In this document: piece after piece, positions 24,817 through 34,000 of the stretch
Layout of the letters: each line of letters starts with the position of its first letter
How positions within the stretch are numbered: position 1 is the stretch's first letter
Assembly: GCA_002336245.1 (NCBI GenBank)
Contig: DDDG01000009.1
Span: 13,051-58,299 of the forward strand
Reading direction: 5' to 3'
Length of the DNA stretch: 45,249 nt
Source: Flavobacteriales bacterium UBA1986
GTDB lineage: Bacteria; Bacteroidota; Bacteroidia; Flavobacteriales_G; Salibacteraceae
Notes under the pieces: model-generated
Told to the model about the DNA's origin: nothing
Databases searched by the model: none
What the model saw: only the letters and a program-made list of their open reading frames with translations
Translations under genes and position numbers: made by a program

Positions 24817-26126
24817 ACATCTTCAGCAGTTACACTTTAGTCATCTTCTTGGCTTGTACGGTAATCCTATCGTACCTCTTCAATGTCATTTCCAAGAAGA
24901 CAAAAATTCCTTCCGTTCTACTTCTGATTCTTACTGGGATCGTTGTAAAACAAGTTATGATTGTGGCGGAAGTTCCCGCGCAAAACTGGTTCCCAATCTT
25001 AGAAGTTCTTGGTATTGTTGGGCTCATCATGATTGTTCTGGAGGCTGCACTAGATCTTGAGTTGACGAAAGAAAAAGCCCCACTTATTCTGAGGTCTTTT
25101 GCCGTTGCCTTATTTGGCTTGCTTTTAAGTACTGGCGTTTGCGCCATGATCATTCACTTTTTTATTGAAGTTTCAAATAGTCAAGCGGTGCTTTATGCCA
25201 TTCCCTTAGCCATCATCAGCTCGGCCATTGTAATTCCATCGGTGGGTCATATGGTTGCCGACAAAAAAGAGTTCCTCATCTACGAGGGTACCTTCTCCGA
25301 CATTCTTGGAATCATGTTTTTCTATTTCCTCGTTGGGGCCATGGAAGCTCCCGCAGGCGAAAATGTTCTTCTGTCTGCTGGAGGAAACCTACTCATCACC
25401 ATCGGTCTATCCTTCTTGTTAAGCTACCTTCTCATTCTGGTGTTTCACCGCCTATCTGGACAAGTTAAGCTCTTCCTGCTCATTTCTGTTTTGATTCTCT
25501 TGTATGCGGTCGGCAAGCAGTTCCACCTTTCTTCCCTCTTGATCATATTGGTGTTTGGGCTCATTCTCAACAACCACAAACTCTTTTTCCGAGGGCCTCT
25601 GGCAAATCAGATTAAAGAAGAGACCATCCTTGCGATCTTGTCGAATTTTAAGGTCGTCACACTGGAAACCTCCTTTGTAGTCCGAACCTTTTTCTTCATC
25701 ATTTTCGGACTTTCCATTGCCTTAAGCGCACTCTTCAACATTGAGGTTTTTCTCATTAGCCTGTGCATTATAGTGGCCCTCTATATGGTGCGATTTCTCG
25801 TTCTTAAGATCTTCTCAAGTTCCAAAGTGGACGACTTCCTGTTCATCGCCCCTCGAGGTTTGATCACCATCTTGCTCTTCTACTCCATCCCCATTCAATT
25901 CGAAAGCTCCGACTTCGACACTGGAATCTTACTCTACGTGATTTTGATTTCTTCTGGTTTAATGAGTTGGGCTCTAATTCGCGCGGATAAGAAGGATGTC
26001 TTTGAAACCGTTCTTGAAGAGGTAAGAGTTGAGCACGAAAATCCGCCTGAAGCAGAGCTGAATCCTGCTCCAAGTACCGATTCGGAAACCGAGGCTGAAG
26101 ACTCCAATTCTGAAAAGACAGAATAG
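24813..26126 (+). CDS. Monovalent cation:proton antiporter family protein
   Basis: A 437-residue inner-membrane transporter with about 12 TM helices, resembling CPA-type Na+/K+:H+ antiporters. The N-terminal helix is followed by KIPSVLLLILTGIVVK and a LIMIVLEAALDLEL segment typical of the family. The core helix EGTFSDILGIMFFY holds Asp163 at the position of the ion-binding ND or DD motif, here Ser-Asp. The C-terminal 40 residues are a hydrophilic tail rich in Glu, Asp and Ser. The ion is not determinable from sequence alone. Coupled with the upstream secreted protein. Confidence 0.85.
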   Translation: MNIFSSYTLVIFLACTVILSYLFNVISKKTKIPSVLLLILTGIVVKQVMIVAEVPAQNWFPILEVLGIVGLIMIVLEAALDLELTKEKAPLILRSFAVALFGLLLSTGVCAMIIHFFIEVSNSQAVLYAIPLAIISSAIVIPSVGHMVADKKEFLIYEGTFSDILGIMFFYFLVGAMEAPAGENVLLSAGGNLLITIGLSFLLSYLLILVFHRLSGQVKLFLLISVLILLYAVGKQFHLSSLLIILVFGLILNNHKLFFRGPLANQIKEETILAILSNFKVVTLETSFVVRTFFFIIFGLSIALSALFNIEVFLISLCIIVALYMVRFLVLKIFSSSKVDDFLFIAPRGLITILLFYSIPIQFESSDFDTGILLYVILISSGLMSWALIRADKKDVFETVLEEVRVEHENPPEAELNPAPSTDSETEAEDSNSEKTE

Positions 26127-26142
26127 CCGAATTTTCTTTCGT

Positions 26143-26171
26143 TTGAAAGGGGTCAAAAATTACCTTTGACC
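26143..26171 (+). promoter_or_regulatory. Aldehyde dehydrogenase promoter with overlapping inverted repeat
   Basis: TACCTTTG at 26161-26168 matches the -7 consensus exactly, 14 bases before the ATG. A TTG at 26143-26145 is 15 bases upstream, a little short for a -33 element. GGTCAAA (26151-26157) and TTTGACC (26165-26171) form a perfect 7-base inverted repeat with a 7-base spacer covering the -7 box, as expected for a repressor operator. Confidence 0.55.
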
Positions 26172-26182
26172 AAAGAAAAAAT

Positions 26183-27724
26183 ATGCTTGCACAGGCCGAA
26201 TTGTCCGTTTTAGAAAGCTTAGGAATAGAAGCTAAAAACCAAGGAACCAGCACAGGCTCAAACTGGTTGAAGGGCAGCGGTGAATATTTCTCATCCTCCT
26301 CTCCGGTAGACGGAAAAGAACTTGGCAGCCTAGAAGTCACCTCAAAAGAAGCTTACGAAGAAGTCATTCGAACGGCCCAGAAAGGATTTTCGGAATGGCG
26401 CACTTGGCCAGCTCCAAAACGTGGAGAGATCGTTCGTCAGTTTGGCGACCTGCTTCGCAAACACAAAGACGCCCTAGGAACTTTGGTTTCGTATGAAATG
26501 GGTAAGTCTCTTCAAGAAGGAAAAGGCGAGGTACAAGAGATGATCGACATCTGCGACTTCGCAGTAGGCTTGTCTCGACAACTGCACGGCTTAACTATGC
26601 ACTCCGAACGACCTGGCCATAGAATGTACGAGCAATACCATCCGCTCGGCCTAGTCGGAATCATCTCGGCATTTAACTTTCCAGTTGCCGTTTGGTGCTG
26701 GAATACTGCTCTTGCTTGGGTCTCGGGAGATGCTTGCATTTGGAAGCCATCTGAAAAGGCTCCGCTTTCCGGAATTGCTTGTCAGAAACTCATCACACAA
26801 GTTTTTGAAGCCAACGATGTTCCCGAGGGAATCAGTTGTTTGGTGAATGGGGATTATAAAGTTGGTGAATGGATGAGTCACGATCGTCGCGTTCCTTTGA
26901 TCTCAGCTACCGGCTCCATTCGCATGGGAAGAAAAGTTGGCGAAGCCGTTGGTGCGCGACTTGGCAAATCGCTTCTTGAATTGGGAGGAAACAACGCCAT
27001 CATCATCGCACCTTCTGCAGATATTGACACTACTCTTGTTGGTGCCGTATTTGGCGCCGTTGGAACCTGCGGACAAAGATGTACCAGTACCCGTCGTTTG
27101 ATCATTCATGAATCTATGTACGATGAGGTCAAAAGCAAAATATTGAAAGCCTACAAACAGATTCGCATCGGGAATCCTTTGGATGAGAACAACCATATGG
27201 GTCCACTCATCGACACCTTGGCCGTAGACGCCTATTTAAACGCTCTTAAAGAGGTTAAGCGCGAAGGTGGGAGCGTGCTGATTGAAGGGGAAGTGCTGAG
27301 CGGAGAGGGCTATGAAAGTGGCTGCTACGTGAAGCCCGTCGTTGCTGAAGTTGAGAATTACTATCAGATTGTTCAAGACGAAACTTTTGCACCCATTCTG
27401 TACCTTCTAAAATACTCCACGCTCGATGAAGCCATCGCCATGCAAAATGGTGTAGATCAAGGTTTGTCGTCAGCCATTATGACGACCAACCTTAGAGAAG
27501 CCGAACTCTTCTTGAGTTCTCGCGGTTCCGATTGCGGTATTGCCAATGTGAACATCGGTACCTCAGGTGCAGAGATTGGTGGTGCTTTTGGAGGAGAAAA
27601 AGATACTGGTGGTGGACGTGAATCGGGCTCCGACGCCTGGAAGGTTTACATGCGCCGCCAAACAAATACAATCAATTATTCCACAGAACTTCCCTTAGCC
27701 CAAGGGATAAAATTTGAACTGTAA
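26183..27724 (+). CDS. amaB: Aldehyde dehydrogenase, antiquitin/ALDH7-type (alpha-aminoadipic semialdehyde dehydrogenase)
   Basis: A 513-residue NAD-dependent aldehyde dehydrogenase most like the ALDH7 (antiquitin) group, which oxidises alpha-aminoadipic semialdehyde to 2-aminoadipate in lysine catabolism. The general-base Glu is E266 in LLELGGNNAI and the catalytic Cys is C300 in TCGQRCTSTRR; the numbering is close to human antiquitin. Further ALDH7 marks are AFNFPVAVWCWNTALAW, NIGTSGAEIGGAFGGEKDTG and GRESGSDAWKVYMRRQTNT. The other lysine-pathway genes are not in the window, so the substrate rests on family resemblance. A small unknown gene follows one base after its stop, probably in the same transcript. 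Confidence 0.92.
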   Translation: MLAQAELSVLESLGIEAKNQGTSTGSNWLKGSGEYFSSSSPVDGKELGSLEVTSKEAYEEVIRTAQKGFSEWRTWPAPKRGEIVRQFGDLLRKHKDALGTLVSYEMGKSLQEGKGEVQEMIDICDFAVGLSRQLHGLTMHSERPGHRMYEQYHPLGLVGIISAFNFPVAVWCWNTALAWVSGDACIWKPSEKAPLSGIACQKLITQVFEANDVPEGISCLVNGDYKVGEWMSHDRRVPLISATGSIRMGRKVGEAVGARLGKSLLELGGNNAIIIAPSADIDTTLVGAVFGAVGTCGQRCTSTRRLIIHESMYDEVKSKILKAYKQIRIGNPLDENNHMGPLIDTLAVDAYLNALKEVKREGGSVLIEGEVLSGEGYESGCYVKPVVAEVENYYQIVQDETFAPILYLLKYSTLDEAIAMQNGVDQGLSSAIMTTNLREAELFLSSRGSDCGIANVNIGTSGAEIGGAFGGEKDTGGGRESGSDAWKVYMRRQTNTINYSTELPLAQGIKFEL

Positions 27725-27725
27725 C

Positions 27726-28073
27726 ATGAGTACAGCAGCTATCAAGCAAGCCAACAAGGTTCTTTCTGAAATTCAGAAAGACTTTGAAAAAAACGGACTC
27801 ACTGAAAAGACCGTTTCTGATTTACGTGAGATTCGTCTCCACTACCGCGACGTAGTTGTAGATCCTTTGTTGACTAAAATGTGCCGCCTTTCGGCCGACC
27901 ACATCGAGAACAACAGCAGCTTCGATTTCGATATTTCTGACCCTGAAGAGGAAGAAGAGTTCAACGAAGTTCCCTTCACGTATTTGTTGGAGATCATGAA
28001 AGATCCTATAAACAAATACAACCGTGATGAGATTCAAGCCTTTAAGGCCCTCATCATTGCAGAGCGCGACTAG
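27726..28073 (+). CDS. Small acidic protein of unknown function
   Basis: A 115-residue cytoplasmic protein, mostly helical, with no recognised family. It has a central stretch with five consecutive Glu (DPEEEEEFNEVPF at about residues 71-83) and a helical N-terminus (IKQANKVLSEIQKDFEKNG). The ATG at 27726, one base after the stop of the aldehyde dehydrogenase gene, is preferred over an upstream overlapping start at 27714. Cotranscription suggests a link to the dehydrogenase or just operon packing. Confidence 0.65.
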   Translation: MSTAAIKQANKVLSEIQKDFEKNGLTEKTVSDLREIRLHYRDVVVDPLLTKMCRLSADHIENNSSFDFDISDPEEEEEFNEVPFTYLLEIMKDPINKYNRDEIQAFKALIIAERD

Positions 28074-28082
28074 TCTCTCGTT

Positions 28083-31000
28083 CTACTTCCGAATAAATCG
28101 CTTTTGATAAGGCTCTTCTGCGCCAATCAGTCTGAACATATAGGTTCCGGCTGGATAGGTGCGAAGGTCGATTTGGTGCTCGTACTTTCCGCCACCATCT
28201 CGGATGTCTGAAGTCCAGATCAAACGCCCATTGATTTCGAGCACTTCCATTTTAACCTCTTCTGAGCCCTGGTGTTCATAGACCACGTTCAGGAAGTCGT
28301 CGGCTGGGTTCGGATACACCTTCAAGCGATCTTCAATGCTCGCTTCCTCAACACTCACAGCACCGATGTGGATTGTTGTCTGCGAAGAATCTGAACATCC
28401 ATCAACACTGTTCTGAATCAAGGTAATCGTTCCTTCCTTCTGGGTTCCCCAGAGGATTGAGGCTACGTTGTTCGCGCTGGCGATTAAACTACCATTGCTC
28501 ACCTTCCAAGTATAGCTCGCCCCATTCACCGGAATCACTTGATAATTGTAGCTCGTGTTCTTGAACACAAAACGGAAGCCAACGATTTCAGGAACCTCAG
28601 GAATTTCAGCGACCTTAACGTTCTGAGAATAACTGTTGAAACAGCCATTGGTATCCGTGTAGCTGTGGCTCAGTACATAATCTCCAACTGCCACATTTCT
28701 TGGCACAAAGGAGGTTCCAACGATGCCACTGCCGGAGACGGTTCCACCGCTTAATGGAGTTAGGATGAAGGCATCTGGTCCGTCATTTTCACAATAAATG
28801 GACTGTAAGCCGTCGATGCGCACCACGGGGAGCGCATTCACAACAGCAGTTTCAAAAGCGCTGTTCGAGCAACCATTGGTGTCGGTAAAGTTGTAGGTAA
28901 TGGTATGTAGCCCTGCACCGGAAGAGCTCGGATCCATAAGGCTTCCGCTCACACCAGGTCCAGAATATTGACCACCCGAAGGGCTTCCTTGATTTAAGGT
29001 AAACACTCCCGCATCAATACACCGCGATGGAATACTGCTCATCGCAACGGTAGGAGAACTCAGGGCCGTAATCATTACCGCATCGGTGTCGGAACAACCA
29101 AAAGTGTTTGAGCCGATTAGGGTGTACATCTGACTTGAACTTACACTCAAACTGCTGGTAGCTGAAGTAGAATCGCTCAAGCCTGTGCTCGGACTCCAGA
29201 TATAAGAATTGGCTCCACTTCCCATCATAGTGTAAGGAAGTCCATCACAAACCGCTGTGTCATTACCAGCATTCACTGTAGGCTTTGGGTTTACATCGAC
29301 GCGCACTGAATCAGAACCGATGCATGAATTGGTATCCGTTCCGATGAGCGTGTAGCTGATGCTGCTCGACACGTTTACCGTTGGTGTGGCAGAACTTGTA
29401 CTGCTCAATCCAGTTGCTGGACTCCAAGTGTAATTCGATGCGCCGCTGGCACTTAAGGTGGTAATTTGACCATCGCAAATGACCTGTCCGCTTCCTGCCG
29501 AAACATTTGGAAGCGCATTTACCACAACTGCAATCGAATCAAAATTGGAGCAGCTGTTCAGCGTTGTTCCGGTTACAAAATACCTTGTGGTCGTCGTTGG
29601 AAATGCCTTAGGAGCCGCTGAAGTCGGATTGTCGAGACTTGACGCTGGGCTCCAGGTATAAGTGATTCCTCCTCCTACGGTAAAGCTCGCAGTATCACCA
29701 ATGCATATTCCGGTGTCTTGCAAAGCGCGGATGATTGGAAGCGGCTTCACAATCAAATTCTGCTGCGCACTGTCCGTACATGAACTCGTATCGGTGAAAA
29801 GGTATGTGATCACTTGTGTTCCCACTCCAGCCATTGCCGGGTCGAAGCTTGTTCCGCTCACTCCATTTCCAGAGAAGCTTCCTCCACTCGGACTAGCGCC
29901 AGAGAGAGAAACGATTGAATCGTTCAAACAAACATCGGCCAAAGGCCCTAAGGTGACCGTTGGTTGCGCCAACACAGTAATGGTGCTAAAGGCGGAATCT
30001 CGACAAGATGAACCATTCACATGATCGTATTTGATGGTGTAAGTTCCAGCACCCAATGTGCCCGGGTTGAAGTTCGTTCCAACAACTCCATTGATGAAGT
30101 AGTTCCCTGGACTTGGATTTCCACCGCTAAGGGTGAAGGCGCTGTTTCCGGCACACTGATTTGCAAAACTCGCAAGGCTAACCGTTGGTGACGCATTCAC
30201 TGTTATGAGTTGAGAGGATGTGTCTGTACAACCCAAGGCAGTGGTGAATACGTATGAAATTGTATGGATTCCTGTACCAGTAGCGCCTGGGTCAAAACTT
30301 GTCGCTGACACCCCATTAACCAAATAACTTCCCCCGGTTGGGGTTCCGCCAGTGATTGTGAAGGCTGCTTCATTATCACAGATGGACCCGAAGCTCGATA
30401 AGGCGGCTCCACCAAGTGGGTTCACGGTCACGTTTTGTGAACTGTTCGCAGAACAGGAATTGGAATCGGTTACAGAATAGAACAATACGTGGCTTCCCGC
30501 TCCGGCTGACATTGGATTGAAAACATTTGAAGACACTCCGGTTCCTGAATACGTTCCACCCAAGGGAGTTCCTCCGCTGAGTGCAACAGCTGAATCGTTG
30601 GCACAATAAGGTCCGACTTGTGGCCAGTTGACGTTCGGCACGGCGTAAACGATTTGATTCACGCTAGCTGTATCCGAACAACCAGAATTGGAAACTGTGT
30701 ATGAAATCACATGCGTTCCCGCCCCGGCAAGAGATGGAACAAATACACTTCCTAGAACCCCAGGTCCGAAATAAGTACCTCCGGAAGGTGAACCTCCTGT
30801 CAATGGAACCGAAGTGGCATCAACACAAAAGGGACTCATTCCTGCGAGTAGCGCTGTTGGGCTTGATGAAACCGTGATGTTCTGACTTGCACTTGCGCTG
30901 CAAGAATTGCTGTTAGTAACGGTATAGGTAATGAGATGAGTTCCAACTCCTGCGGAGGTCGGGTTGAAAACACCACTCGAAACACCCGTTCCTGAGTAGC

Positions 31001-34000
31001 TTCCTCCTGCAGGGCTTCCTCCGCTGAGTGTGAAGCTTGAGTCGTTGCTGCAAACACCAGTGAATGTGCCAAGAGCTGCTGTTGGCGCTGAATTCACAAC
31101 TACACTTTGACTGGCCGTATCGGAACATCCAAAAGCATTCGTAACAGTATAGCTAATCAGGTGTGTTCCAACTCCCGCGACTGAAGGGTCGAAGCTAGCG
31201 CCAGAAACTCCAGTTCCGAAGTATGAACCGCCGGAAGGTGTCCCTCCAGTTAAGCTCAAACTGCTCGCATTCACGCATTGTGCGCTGATGGAGGACAGAC
31301 TTGCCCCTGGTGAAGGATTCACAACAATAGACTGATCGGCTGTGTCGGAACAACCGTTTGAGTTTGAAAGCACATACGAAATTGTATGGGTTCCTGCTCC
31401 AAGCGAACTTGGGTTGAAAATGCTGGCAGTACTTCCATTCACGAGATAAGTTCCACCGCTTGGGCTTCCACCAGTAATAGTAAAGCTCGCCGCAGCTTCG
31501 CATACCGCTGAAAAACTCGTCAAACTTGCTGAGGGAGCTGTGGAGACAACTATGGTGTCGCTGCCGTTCGAAGAGCCACAAGTGTTAACAACGCTGTAAG
31601 AAATCACATGAACTCCAGCTCCTGCTGTTGAAGGGTTGAAGCTGTTTCCACTCACCCCTGTTCCACTGAAGCTCCCGCCACCTGGAATGGCACTCAAAGC
31701 GATGGCAGCTTCATTCGTACACATCGAATCTGGCGCTGTTATGGCCACTGGAGAACTTCCAGATAGAACCGATAAAATTTGCGTCGCAGAATCGGTACAA
31801 CCACTTCCGTTGGTGAAGGTGTAGGTGATGGTATGATTTCCAATTCCCGCAGTTACCGGCGTAAAGGTTCCCCCTGAAACTCCAGGTCCTGTGTAGGTTC
31901 CGCCACTCGGACTGCCTCCCGTTAAACTGAAAGGAGCGTTGGTAACACAAACCGATGAAAAAGCCGTGAGAGCAACACTTGGACTCGCGTTCACTGTAAT
32001 GTTTTGCGTGGCCGAATCGCTGCAACTACCACTTGAAACCAAATATTTTATTGCGAAAGTTCCAGCTCCAGCAGCAGATGGATCGAAAGATCCTCCAGAA
32101 ACTCCCACTCCAGAATAGGCGCCCCCAGCAGGACTTCCACCGGTAAGGGTAAAGCTTCCGTTGTTTGTACATACTGCGCTAAAGGGTGATAAGCTAGCCG
32201 TTGGAGCGGCACTCACCACAATGTTTTGAGAAGCAGAATCCGTACATCCACTTCCGTTGGTGACAGTGTAAGTAATTGAATGCGTTCCTATGCCCGCAAC
32301 CGAAGGGTCGAACTGACCGGTGCTGACGCCGGTTCCTGAATAGCTTCCTCCAGTGGGGCTTTCCCCCGTTAAAGCAAAAGCTGCTTGATTCACACATACC
32401 GAGCTAAAGCTCGACAGGCTAACTGTAGGTGAGGCATTTACCGCAATGTTTTCAGTAGCGGTAGACGTGCAACCCGATCCATTTGTGAACGAATAGGTGA
32501 TTGTGTGAGAGCCTACTCCCGCAGTGCTAGGGTTGAAATTTCCACCCGACACTCCCGTACCGCTGTAGGTTCCACCCACGGGGCTTCCACCACTTAAGGC
32601 AAAGCTTCCTGAATTGGAACAAACCGCCGAAAAGCTTGAAAGACTAACCGTAGGATTTGCATTGACCGTGATGTAATTCACTTGCGTAGAAGTATCGGAG
32701 CCAACGGCATTCGACGAGATCAATCGCACGGTATAAGAACCTGGAGTATTATACACCACCAAAGCAGTTCCTGCAGAAGATGAAGACGGCGTTCCTCCCG
32801 TAAAGGTCCATTGACTCGATGTTGGGTTTCCTGTAGAATTATCGGTGAAGGTTACTGTATCGCCCACGCATACGCTCGTTGGAGTTCCTGTAAAGGATGC
32901 CGTAGGCGCCGAACCCCCAACAAACTTGCTGGTGAAAACTCCCCTGCCAAAGGTGGACGCCATTACGGTTGAATCGGAGCTTCGCGATTGCAGCATGTCG
33001 ACTCGAACGTTTGCTAAGCCGTTGTTTGATCTAGACCAGGCCGGGCTTGCGGCGTTGATGTCCGGACAAGTCCAAACACCAATTTCTGTGGCTAGAATAA
33101 CTTCACCTTGAACGTATGGGTTAAAGAGCGCCCATCGAATGGGCATGTCTGGAAGGCTTGTATTGTCTTTATCTGTCCAAGTTGTCCCTCCATTGGTTGA
33201 ATACCAAACAGAGCTCACCCCATAGTTGAAGAAAGTAACGAGAAGCGTGTCTTCGCTTCCACCAACTTGAATGCATGAAACCGAACCGTTTGGAAAACTG
33301 GACGGATCTATTCGGCTCAGAGAGGCAGAACTTCCTTGGGCTCCTGTAATCTTATAAACCGCACCCGCATCGGTTCCAACAAATAAAGTAGTGCTGCTGG
33401 TTGTGTGCGGCGACACCTTCAGTGCCGAGGCCATGGATCCTATGCTCACGCTCAATACATCATCTGAGAAGGTACCTGTTACGCTTTTAACCCGCTGTAT
33501 TGTGCTTGTCGTTCTTGCCGAATACAAGACATTCTGATTGTCGTCGTAATCTGCAGGATTGATGAAAGCTCCGGTAGTTAAGTCTCGAATCAGCTGAGTG
33601 GTAAAATAGGTAGCGCCCCCGTTGGTGGATAGGTAGTACGCATTACGCACGTAGGAGGCGATCTGATAAGAGGGTTGTGTTTGATCAATGAAACAAAAAG
33701 CTCCATCTCCACCGCGAATTTCCGTTCCGCTCGCTACGCCAGCAGTGTTGAGGCGAATGGTTCCGTTGTCTTGTGCCCCTGCCAACATATGATTGTTGCC
33801 CGAAGTTGGGTGAAGCGCAGCAGAGTAAAACTGAGTTACGTTGTATCCATTGTTTCTGGAAGAAATTGCTGTGGAGTTTGTGGCTGAAAAAGAAAGGCTG
33901 TCGGAAAAATATACTCCGCCATCATTTCCAATGATTACAGTATCCGAGGAGCCTGGTTTAAACAACACCTGATGCTGGTCAGCATGCACTAAGGGGCACG

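Noticed and set aside
28602..32654. CRISPR-like array
   Set aside because: The ~225-base period is an in-frame protein repeat and units are diverged; there are no short identical repeats with spacers.
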